The notes under the pieces were generated by a model, which did not search any database, was not told the DNA's origin, and saw only the letters and a program-made list of their open reading frames with translations. Position numbers and translations under genes: made by a program. This document shows, one piece after another, positions 1-5,246 of a stretch of DNA of 5,246 nt (its first letter is position 1; each line of letters opens with the position of its first letter). The stretch is taken from positions 1 through 5,246 of the forward strand of contig DAIDBC010000022.1 of assembly GCA_027310265.1 (NCBI GenBank), in the 5' to 3' direction. Source of the stretch: Candidatus Colwelliibacteriota bacterium. GTDB lineage: Bacteria > Patescibacteriota > Minisyncoccia > UBA6257 > Colwellbacteraceae.

Positions 1-186
1 CAAGTAGTCGGCGGATCAATAAACCAGCGCGGAGCAATTAAATTCAAAGCGACGAAAGTCGGCGGAGAGACGGTGCTCGCGCAGATAATTAAGATGGTTG
101 AGACTGCGCAGAACTCCAAAGCGCCTGGCCAGCGGATTGCCGACAAAGCCGCGGGAGTTCTTGTTATCGTTGCTATCGGTTCATGA
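1..186 (+). pseudogene. Upstream fragment of P1B-type metal ATPase, ended by in-frame TGA
   Basis: Frame 1 is open from the left edge to a TGA at 184-186, giving 61 residues. They begin QVVGGSINQRG, which matches the end of the actuator (A) domain of heavy-metal P-type ATPases just after the usual TGE loop (not in the window). The linker ETVLAQIIKMVETAQNSKAP then leads to the Q-R-I-A-D-K-A-A segment and the hydrophobic start of a membrane helix (VLVIVAIGS). After the stop the same frame continues this helix (LAAFFGWYFVAG) and runs directly into the CPD metal-site helix, so this fragment and the 229-1521 reading frame are one gene. The true start lies left of the window. If the TGA is real and read as stop, the product would lack the catalytic domains and be non-functional. 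Confidence 0.8.
184..186 (+). other. In-frame TGA codon inside the metal ATPase gene
   Basis: The codons read ATC-GGT-TCA-TGA-CTA-GCC. No frameshift is needed: the amino-acid frame is the same before and after. The change is compatible with a single substitution, for example GGA (Gly) to TGA, in a small-residue position of a membrane helix. The following bases are CTAG, so the tetranucleotide is UGAC, known as a weak termination context in E. coli. There is no Shine-Dalgarno site downstream to support an independent restart. Confidence 0.85.
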
Positions 187-228
187 CTAGCCGCCTTTTT
201 TGGTTGGTATTTTGTTGCCGGTATCGGT

Positions 229-1521
229 TTGATTGGCGCCCTTACTTTTGCTGTTTCAACCGTGGTTATTGCCTGCCCGGACGCACTGGGACTCGCCACC
301 CCGACCGCGGTTGCTGTGGGCACTGGGTTGGGCGCAAAACACAATATCCTGATCAAAGATGCGACAACACTCGAGAAAACCTCCAAGATCAATGCAATGA
401 TTTTGGATAAGACGGGGACACTCACGAAAGGAGAGCCGACAGTGACGGACGTGATCTCGTTTATTGAAGAAAAAAGCCAGAACGTTCAGTCCAGCATTCT
501 CCAGATCGCCGCCTCGATTGAGAAACACTCCGAACATCCGCTTGCCAAGACTATCGTTGACAAAGCCGCAAAGGATAAAGTTGAGCTGTTGGATGTTTCA
601 AAATTCGAGGCGGTCGCCGGCCACGGCGTAAAAGGGTTTATCGTCGGCCTTGCTGCCGGCCTGGGCAAAAAATCTTCGCATCCCCTCGATACCGCGATTC
701 AAAAGGAGGCAGAAACCCTGCGGGCGAATAAACCGGACGTCGCGGAATTCAAAGTGGAACCGGGTTTTGGCTTGCAAGGAAAAGTGGATGAGAAGGGGTA
801 TCTGGTGCTTTTAGGGAACCAGCGGCTTATGGAGGTGCATAACGTACCCGTTGGTCGCGAAGCCCGGCAGAAACTGGAACAGCTGCAAAACGAAGGGAAA
901 ACGGCAATGCTTCTGGCGCTTGACGAGGAAGTTATTGGAACCATTGCGGTTGCCGACACTGCCCGGGAAAATTCCAAGCGAGCGGTTGTGGAGCTGCGCA
1001 AAAATGGAATAGAGATCATCATGCTTACCGGCGACAACCAGCGCACCGCCGAGGCGATTGCTAAACAGCTTGGCATCGACCGGGTATTCGCCGACGTTCT
1101 GCCGGCGGATAAGGCAAAATGGGTCAAGAAACTCCAGGACGAGGGCAGGTTCGTGGCGATGGTGGGGGATGGCATCAACGACGCTCCGGCTTTGGCGCAA
1201 GCCGACATAGGTATCGCGATCGGTGCCGGCACAGATGTCGCCATCGAAACCGGCAATATCGTGCTGATGAAGTCGGATCCGTACGACATTGTGGCCGCTA
1301 TCCGTTTAAGCAGGGCAACGGTTGTGAAAATGAAACAGAATTTGTTCTGGGCGGCCATCTATAACGTTCTCGCCATTCCGGTTGCAGCCGGAGTTTTCTA
1401 CAACTCATTCGGATGGTCGCTTCGCCCGGAGATTTCGGCTCTGCTTATGTCTGCTTCATCGATCATCGTTGCGACAAATGCGGTGTTGTTAAAGCGCGTC
1501 GAGCCCAAATTGAGGACATAA
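229..1521 (+). CDS. copA: Heavy-metal (probably Cu+) P1B-type ATPase, catalytic and C-terminal part
   Basis: This is the main body of an ATP-driven metal exporter of the inner membrane; residues are counted from TTG 229. The M4 metal-site motif is CPD (16-18) in the context ACPDALGLATPTAVAVGTG. The phosphorylation site DKTGTLT is at 60-66 (Asp60), and the ATP-binding HP motif SEHPL is at 101-105. TGDN (267-270) and GDGINDAP (313-320) are the hinge and Mg-binding motifs of the P domain. M5 contains Tyr-Asn (378-379) and M6 contains M-S-A-S-S (407-411), the pattern of Cu(I) exporters, whereas the third CPx residue is Asp instead of Cys. Metal identity, and so the symbol, is therefore an inference. 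The N domain holds a duplicated unit (separate entry). TTG 229 is only the first permitted start after the in-frame TGA at 184; it has no Shine-Dalgarno site and lies inside a helix, so the real gene begins left of the window. It ends in TAA. Confidence 0.85.
   Translation: MIGALTFAVSTVVIACPDALGLATPTAVAVGTGLGAKHNILIKDATTLEKTSKINAMILDKTGTLTKGEPTVTDVISFIEEKSQNVQSSILQIAASIEKHSEHPLAKTIVDKAAKDKVELLDVSKFEAVAGHGVKGFIVGLAAGLGKKSSHPLDTAIQKEAETLRANKPDVAEFKVEPGFGLQGKVDEKGYLVLLGNQRLMEVHNVPVGREARQKLEQLQNEGKTAMLLALDEEVIGTIAVADTARENSKRAVVELRKNGIEIIMLTGDNQRTAEAIAKQLGIDRVFADVLPADKAKWVKKLQDEGRFVAMVGDGINDAPALAQADIGIAIGAGTDVAIETGNIVLMKSDPYDIVAAIRLSRATVVKMKQNLFWAAIYNVLAIPVAAGVFYNSFGWSLRPEISALLMSASSIIVATNAVLLKRVEPKLRT
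505..780 (+). repeat. Tandem duplication of the ATP-binding unit in the ATPase N domain
   Basis: Residues 93-136 and 141-184 (numbered from TTG 229) align without any gap at a constant 48-residue (144-base) offset. By my count 15 of 44 positions are identical. Shared landmarks are A-A (94-95/142-143), S-x-H-P-L (101-105/149-153), D-V (122-123/170-171), F (126/174) and the G-x-G-x-x-G glycines (131, 133, 136/179, 181, 184). Unit 1 has the canonical SEHPL; unit 2 has SSHPL, without the Glu. DNA identity between the units is low, so the duplication is old or under protein-level selection rather than a recent copy or assembly artefact. Confidence 0.75.
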
Positions 1522-1525
1522 ATAA

Positions 1526-1555
1526 GAGACATAAGTTTCTAAGACGTGGTAGAAT
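1526..1555 (+). promoter_or_regulatory. Putative promoter with extended -10, close to the next start codon
   Basis: The sequence TGG-TAGAAT (1547-1555) fits an extended -10 element, with five of six bases matching TATAAT. GAGACA at 1526-1531 matches four of six bases of TTGACA at an 18-base spacing. The -10 box ends 6 bases before the GTG at 1562, so transcription would be expected to begin at or within a base or two of that codon. No Shine-Dalgarno sequence is present in the 40-base gap. It would drive the transporter and probably galE. Confidence 0.45.
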
Positions 1556-1561
1556 AGAAAC

Positions 1562-2575
1562 GTGAACCCCGAGAATTCGGAAACTAGATTTTTCATTGCA
1601 TTACTGTTGGTCGCTGCCGCGCTCGCGGTCTTTGTGTTCTTGCCGTATCTTAACGCGATAGTTTTGGGCGTTGTCTTGGCCGTGCTTTTCCATCCTGTTT
1701 ATAGCGGACTTCTGAAAATCATGCCCTCCTGGAGGGGACTCGCATCTTTTATTACTGTGCTCGTAACCATAGCAGTAATCCTCGCTCCGCTTATTTTCTT
1801 CGGCCTGCAAGTTTTTCAGGAAGCACAGGATCTTTACGCCCAATTTGCGGCGGGGAGGAGTAGTCAGATTGTGGAGTTTGTAAGGATGGAGATTGTAAAG
1901 CTGGCGCCGTGGTTTAACCTCGACCTTAGCCAGTATGCGAAGCAAGCACTGGGCTTCGTCGTCTCTAACATCGGGCCGGTATTCTCGCAAGCTACGGGCA
2001 TCGCGGTTACTTTCTTTTTCGGATTTTTCGTTTTGTACTATCTACTGAAGGACGGTCAGAAATTGAATAGCGCGATCGTAAGGATGAGCCCATTGCCGCG
2101 GGAGGACACCGAGAGAGTTTTGTCGAAACTTGGCCGGATGGCCAGGTCGGTTATCAAGGGGTCACTGGTGGTCGCGGTGCTGCAGGGTCTCTTTGTCGGA
2201 CTGGGATTTTTCCTGTTCGGGTTGTCGGGGGCGGTGTTGTGGGGTTCGGTTGCGGTTGTTGCGGCACTTATACCGTTTGTCGGCGTGGCGTTAGTGGTCT
2301 TGCCCGCTGCCTTGTCACTTGCGCTCGCGGGCAACCTTGGGGGAGCGATAGGATTTATAGTATTCACGTTTTTGGCGGCGGGGCTTATAGATAATTTCCT
2401 GCGTCCGCGGTTGATTGACCACGACACGAACGCCCACCCGCTCCTGGTACTCTTGAGCGTCTTGGGCGGGATTGCCACGTTCGGTCCGATGGGGTTCCTG
2501 TTAGGTCCGCTCGCGCTTACTCTTTTCCTTACCCTTCTTGAGATTTATCCTCTCTTGGTTCAAAAAGGCCGGTAA
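1562..2575 (+). CDS. AI-2E family (PerM/YdiK-like) membrane transporter
   Basis: This complete 337-residue polytopic membrane protein has the usual length of the AI-2E transporter family, whose members have been linked to autoinducer-2 export or Na+/H+ exchange; the substrate here cannot be read from sequence. Hydrophobic segments lie at about 10-30, 32-50, 62-85, 138-162, 203-222, 225-253, 258-280 and 293-333. A soluble loop at about 86-135 separates the N-terminal helices from the core, as is typical of the family. Diagnostic C-terminal patterns are IPFVGV (237-242), IDNFLRPRLI (276-285) and HPLLVLLSVLGGIATFGPMG (292-311), followed by LLGPL. The GTG start at 1562 is chosen because the protein begins immediately before the first helix and a -10-like box lies 6 bases upstream. 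No Shine-Dalgarno site is visible. The gene ends in TAA, 12 bases before galE, consistent with an operon. Confidence 0.9.
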   Translation: MNPENSETRFFIALLLVAAALAVFVFLPYLNAIVLGVVLAVLFHPVYSGLLKIMPSWRGLASFITVLVTIAVILAPLIFFGLQVFQEAQDLYAQFAAGRSSQIVEFVRMEIVKLAPWFNLDLSQYAKQALGFVVSNIGPVFSQATGIAVTFFFGFFVLYYLLKDGQKLNSAIVRMSPLPREDTERVLSKLGRMARSVIKGSLVVAVLQGLFVGLGFFLFGLSGAVLWGSVAVVAALIPFVGVALVVLPAALSLALAGNLGGAIGFIVFTFLAAGLIDNFLRPRLIDHDTNAHPLLVLLSVLGGIATFGPMGFLLGPLALTLFLTLLEIYPLLVQKGR

Positions 2576-2587
2576 GTTAGCGGATAA

Positions 2588-3553
2588 ATGGAATACGTAT
2601 TGGTTACCGGCGGGGCGGGTTACATCGGCTCGCATACCGTGCGTAGGCTTGTGGGGGCTGGCTATAGCGTTCTGGTAGTTGATGACTTATCTTCGGGTCG
2701 AGGCGAAGCCGTAAGAAATGCGTCGTTCGAAAAAGGGTACATTGGCGATGCGGCAAGGCTCGAAGAGGTTTTTGGTAGATATAAGGTGAGCGCCGTGATG
2801 CACTTTGCCGGGAACATAGTCGTATCGGAGTCATCGACCGATCCACTGAAGTATTACGGGAATAACGTCTCCGGCACAATCACGCTTCTTTCCGCGATGC
2901 AGAAATTCGGCGTCGATAAAATGATTTTTTCATCGTCCGCCGCGGTATACGGCTCGCCAGATAAAACACCGATTGAAGAATCTACAGCGGTAAAGCCGGT
3001 AAACCCTTACGGCCGGACGAAGGCGATGATCGAAACGATACTTGCCGATTGTGACAGCGCGCATGGCCTTAAATATGTCTCGCTGCGCTATTTCAATGCC
3101 GCCGGCGCAGACCCGTCCGGGGAGTTGGGCGAGCACCACAATCCGGAGACGCACTTAATACCCTTAATTTTAAAAGCTGTTTTTGAGAATAGGCCGGTAA
3201 GTGTTTTCGGCAATGATTATCCCACGCCGGACGGCACCTGCGTGCGGGATTATGTGCACGTAAACGATATAGCCGATGCGCACATTCTGGCGCTTAAGTA
3301 TCTTGCGGATGGCGGCGAAAGCAACGTTTTTAATCTCGGCGGCGGTACGGGATATTCTGTGAAGGAAGTAATCAAAGCCGCGGAGAAAGTAGTCGGCAAG
3401 AAAATTGAAGTTAAGTTTGAAGACTGGAGGCCCGGCGACCCGCCGGTATTAGTCGCGAGTTACGCGAAAGCGAAGCGAATGCTCGGTTGGGAGCCTAAAT
3501 ATAGAAATATCGAAGAGATAATCCAGACGGCTTACCGAAGCAAACTGATCTAA
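2588..3553 (+). CDS. galE: UDP-glucose 4-epimerase
   Basis: This cytoplasmic NAD-dependent enzyme of the extended short-chain dehydrogenase family interconverts UDP-glucose and UDP-galactose, supplying galactose for surface polysaccharide. At 321 residues it is full length. The NAD-binding TGGAGYIGS (7-15) carries GxxGxxG. HFAG (72-75) is followed by the VVSES segment. The catalytic Ser lies in FSSSAAVYG (114-122), and the YxxxK pair is Tyr141/Lys145 in NPYGRTK. Family blocks RYFNAAGADPSGELGEHH (167-184), PTPDGTCVRDYVHVNDIAD (212-230), FNLGGGTGYS (248-257) and RPGDPP (281-286) are all present. At the position of E. coli Tyr299, which limits substrate size, my alignment places Leu288, so activity on N-acetylated UDP-sugars is possible. 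The ATG at 2588 sits directly before the Rossmann strand. No clear Shine-Dalgarno site is visible; translation may be coupled to the upstream transporter, 12 bases away. Confidence 0.95.
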   Translation: MEYVLVTGGAGYIGSHTVRRLVGAGYSVLVVDDLSSGRGEAVRNASFEKGYIGDAARLEEVFGRYKVSAVMHFAGNIVVSESSTDPLKYYGNNVSGTITLLSAMQKFGVDKMIFSSSAAVYGSPDKTPIEESTAVKPVNPYGRTKAMIETILADCDSAHGLKYVSLRYFNAAGADPSGELGEHHNPETHLIPLILKAVFENRPVSVFGNDYPTPDGTCVRDYVHVNDIADAHILALKYLADGGESNVFNLGGGTGYSVKEVIKAAEKVVGKKIEVKFEDWRPGDPPVLVASYAKAKRMLGWEPKYRNIEEIIQTAYRSKLI

Positions 3554-3556
3554 CTC

Positions 3557-4141
3557 TTATTTGGTTTTGAGGATGACAGTTGCTTCGTTGGTTTTGCCCT
3601 CAGCCACGTGTACTGGTTGCGAATTATTTGGGTACACCAGGTTCTGGGGGAAGTTACCGGAACTAAAGTAGATTACGTAATCACCGGGTTTTACAGAGAA
3701 AGCGGCTACGCCCTTATCGTCGGTCTTAACGGATCCTCCTTGGGGCGGCGGGCCTGATTTCTCGGCTAAGTCCACTTCTAGATTGGTTACCGGCTTTTGC
3801 AATTCGGTAAGTACGGTTACGTTTAGAACGGCGTTGCCCCTTATATCACCACTAGTGGCTGGATTGATAAATTGGTACGTTCCATAAAAGGCAATCGCGA
3901 CAACAACGAGCGCGATTACGTCCACGCGCCATATTATTTTGGGCGTGAAGAGGAAGTATAGGCCGACGATAGTTATCGGCCAGATTAGAAAGGTTAGGGG
4001 AGTGACCGCGACCAGCATCATAACTACAGTCAGGGGAGATGCGTGGGCTAGTGTCGGCACCAGCCAGAAAATGCCTACGAGGATAAGGATACCCAAGATG
4101 AATCTCCCAACGCCTATAAATTTTGTCCAGTTAGTTGGCAT
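3557..4141 (-). CDS. Small membrane protein with C-terminal beta-sandwich-like domain, function unknown
   Basis: I do not recognise a named family for this 194-residue protein. Three hydrophobic segments at about 12-32, 36-65 and 73-91 (the middle one long enough for a helix plus a hairpin) are followed by a soluble domain at about 100-194. That domain has alternating strands and the pattern N-V-T-V...L-x-K-P-V-x-N-L-E-V-x-L...G-x-x-x-T-D-x-K-G-V-A-x-F-x-V-x-P-G-D-Y. This resembles carboxypeptidase-regulatory/transthyretin-like or Cna-B-type folds (optional strand, T-D-x-x-G turn, P-G-x-Y). Such domains usually act outside the membrane in adhesion or as stalks. Topology is uncertain. The ATG at 4141 is preceded by a -10-like TAATAT and no Shine-Dalgarno site. 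The gene lies 45 bases after the Cys/His membrane protein on the same strand and ends with TAA 3 bases from the galE stop. Confidence 0.8.
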   Translation of the reverse strand: MPTNWTKFIGVGRFILGILILVGIFWLVPTLAHASPLTVVMMLVAVTPLTFLIWPITIVGLYFLFTPKIIWRVDVIALVVVAIAFYGTYQFINPATSGDIRGNAVLNVTVLTELQKPVTNLEVDLAEKSGPPPQGGSVKTDDKGVAAFSVKPGDYVIYFSSGNFPQNLVYPNNSQPVHVAEGKTNEATVILKTK

Positions 4142-4147
4142 GTATTT

Positions 4148-4153
4148 ATATTA
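4148..4153 (-). promoter_or_regulatory. -10-like box close to the start of the 194-residue membrane protein
   Basis: On the minus strand TAATAT is followed by six bases (AAATAC) and then the ATG at 4141, the same 6-base spacing as the -10 box before the transporter at 1562. It matches four of six bases of TATAAT and fits TANNNT. No good -35 element is found at 16-18 bases. The region is AT-rich, so a chance match is possible. Confidence 0.3.
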
Positions 4154-4166
4154 GTATTTTAATACT
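4153..4166. repeat. Perfect 14-bp palindrome in the gap between the two minus-strand genes
   Basis: The plus strand reads AGTATT-TT-AATACT: two perfect 6-base arms with a 2-base centre. It overlaps the -10-like box by one base and fills part of the would-be -35/-10 spacer, a typical position for a repressor operator. A 2-base loop is too tight for a stable RNA hairpin and the stem is AT-rich, so it is not a good terminator. Confidence 0.45.
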
Positions 4167-4186
4167 TGTCTCGCTTTCGTGAATTT

Positions 4187-5246
4187 TTACACTCCGCATC
4201 CGCGGCCGCCCTGATTTTGCGGGATAAGACCGGGATTCTTGGCGGCGATTTCTTGAAACGGTTTAGCTACATTCTGGTACCAACCGGAGCCGGTGGAATA
4301 ATCCCTGCCCATAATTCCTTTGGCGTCGACATTCTCCCAGTCGACATTTTTCGCCAGTTTGTAGTAGAGGGCGGTTTGGATATAGTTTTGCGGGAACCAG
4401 AAAGAATTGAACTCAAGCGCGACTTTGTAGAGATCGTCTCTCGAAAGCCCCTGTGATGCGCCAAGCTCAATCAATCCGAGCAACGCCGAACCGTGGTTGC
4501 AATCCTGGAAAAAAGTCGAGTTATTGCAACAAGGACGATAGGTATTTTGCGCAACGTCCAGAGCAACCGCTTCCTGCTCCGGCGTAAGTTTTACGATTTC
4601 GTATTTATTGAAGTACTTGCCGCCGTTATCTTCTTTGCCCAGGGTCCAGCCGCCGGTGGAAGCGAAGTTGAAGAGCGATGCTCCGTTCACCGGGCTTTTT
4701 TCGTTAAACCGGGTTTTATTGGAAAGTCCGAGAGGCCAGAGCAGGTTGACCATCAACCCAGAGTTGCTCGCGTCTATTTTCAAGGGACCATACGACGGTT
4801 GGGTAAGGATCGCCAATTCTTTCTCGCCCAAGCCGCGGCCTTCGTAAATTTTCTTGAATTTTTCAAGATCAATGACGCCGTTCTGAACCAGCTTGACGAT
4901 AGCATCGCCCAAAACAATCCGTGTTTGGAACCCTTGTTGCGGCAATACTTTAGCAACTACCTCGTTATAAAGTGCGTTGCCGGCGCTGGTGTTCTGCGCG
5001 CTGTTAATTTGGTTCATTAAGAGCGTGCCGTTTTTTGCGGCAGCGCTTGTTGAAATTAGTTCTTTATTCCAGAGAGGAGTTGCGAAAATAAGAATTAGGA
5101 AGAAAACCGCAAAAAGCATTTGGTATGATAACAAACTGTCGGATTTCTTCGCGCCGGCCGTTGACTCTTCCGGTTTGACCTCGCAGGCTTCGCATACTCC
5201 CGCTTGAGAAAGCTTTTTAGTAGAGAGAAAAAGCGCGGCTCCAAAG
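4187..5246 (-). CDS. Membrane-anchored protein with CC-x8-CNHG motif, unknown function, 5' end off window
   Basis: The frame is open from TAA at 4187-4189 to the right edge, 352 residues visible. Internal starts exist at TTG 5134 and ATG 5119, but the 37 codons before 5134 contain no stop and no start and look coding, so I treat the gene as 5'-truncated by the window. That extension includes C-E-A-C (5183-5194) and a Lys/Glu-rich linker. Numbered from TTG 5134, residues 5-22 form a strong membrane helix (QMLFAVFFLILIFATPLW). The remaining 290 residues are soluble and, by the positive-inside rule, probably extracytoplasmic. A conserved-looking block at 199-215 (Y-R-P-C-C-N-N-S-T-x-F-x-D-C-N-H-G) places Cys202, Cys203, Cys212 and His214 together, a plausible metal, heme or disulfide site. 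The helical region F-N-S-F-W-F-P-Q-N-Y (242-251) follows, and the protein ends G-G-R-G-C-G-V. I do not know a named family. It is probably cotranscribed with, or lies just upstream of, the 194-residue membrane protein. Confidence 0.8.
   Translation of the reverse strand, partial: FGAALFLSTKKLSQAGVCEACEVKPEESTAGAKKSDSLLSYQMLFAVFFLILIFATPLWNKELISTSAAAKNGTLLMNQINSAQNTSAGNALYNEVVAKVLPQQGFQTRIVLGDAIVKLVQNGVIDLEKFKKIYEGRGLGEKELAILTQPSYGPLKIDASNSGLMVNLLWPLGLSNKTRFNEKSPVNGASLFNFASTGGWTLGKEDNGGKYFNKYEIVKLTPEQEAVALDVAQNTYRPCCNNSTFFQDCNHGSALLGLIELGASQGLSRDDLYKVALEFNSFWFPQNYIQTALYYKLAKNVDWENVDAKGIMGRDYSTGSGWYQNVAKPFQEIAAKNPGLIPQNQGGRGCGV

Noticed and set aside
183..410. ATG at 183 overlapping the in-frame TGA (ATGA), opening a 75-codon frame that might suggest a coupled downstream gene
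   Set aside because: The frame overlaps the conserved ATPase sequence out of frame, and its Cys/Arg-rich translation has no family resemblance.
699..1358. Long minus-strand open frame (219 codons) opposite the ATPase
   Set aside because: It is antisense to a strongly conserved coding region, its translation is Ser/Ala-rich low-complexity typical of reverse-frame shadows, and no family motif is visible.
2056..2478. Minus-strand open frame (140 codons) opposite the AI-2E transporter
   Set aside because: It is a shadow of the transporter: Thr/Pro/Asn-rich translation with no recognisable domain or initiation signal.
3939..4154. Plus-strand 71-codon open frame opposite the start of the 194-residue protein
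   Set aside because: It is antisense to the membrane-helix region of the real gene, with basic, motif-free translation and no start signal.
4323..4350. Direct repeat GTCGACATT occurring twice about 18 bases apart
   Set aside because: It lies inside the Cys/His gene and simply encodes two Asn-Val-Asp stretches (K-N-V-D-W-E-N-V-D-A); no evidence of a regulatory or recombination site.
1..5246. Genome-wide UGA recoding to Gly as explanation for the interrupted ATPase and for TAA-only stops
   Set aside because: The four other genes and the rest of the ATPase, about 1,600 codons rich in glycine, contain no in-frame TGA. Five TAA stops is too small a sample to be informative. Kept only as a check under the TGA finding.

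Overview
The window shows five protein-coding loci at moderate GC (roughly half). There are no RNA genes, CRISPR arrays, insertion sequences or recognisable intrinsic terminators. Compact gene packing, starts without Shine-Dalgarno sites, promoter-like -10 boxes sitting directly on start codons, and an uncharacterised Cys/His membrane-anchored protein together suggest an uncultivated small-genome bacterium, perhaps Patescibacteria/CPR. This is inference; no phylogenetic marker gene is present.

Left part, plus strand (1-1521): the 3' two-thirds of a heavy-metal P1B-type ATPase, probably for Cu(I). Its start lies left of the window. An in-frame TGA at 184-186 splits it in the third visible stretch of the protein, at the membrane segment before the metal-binding helix. 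The frame on both sides aligns continuously to the family, so this is one gene with a nonsense codon, a sequencing error or a recoding event. The metal-site motif is CPD rather than CPC, and the nucleotide-binding domain carries a tandem 48-residue-period duplication of its HP/GxG unit.

Middle, plus strand (1562-3553): a complete AI-2E/PerM-family membrane transporter, followed after 12 bases by a complete UDP-glucose 4-epimerase (galE). The two are probably cotranscribed. A promoter-like element with an extended -10 lies 6 bases before the transporter start, which predicts a leaderless transcript.

Right part, minus strand (3557-5246): two genes facing galE. The promoter-proximal one (5' end cut by the right edge) encodes a membrane-anchored protein of unknown function with a CC-x8-CNHG motif. 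The second encodes a small three-helix membrane protein with a C-terminal beta-sandwich-like domain. The 45-base gap between them holds a perfect 14-bp palindrome abutting a -10-like box. The minus-strand pair meets galE tail to tail with only 3 bases between stop codons.

Functionally the window mixes metal efflux, envelope transport, nucleotide-sugar supply for surface glycans and two unknown surface proteins. All five loci relate to the cell envelope, but nothing in the sequence proves that they form one system. The observations most worth follow-up are the interrupted, internally duplicated ATPase and the Cys/His membrane protein.
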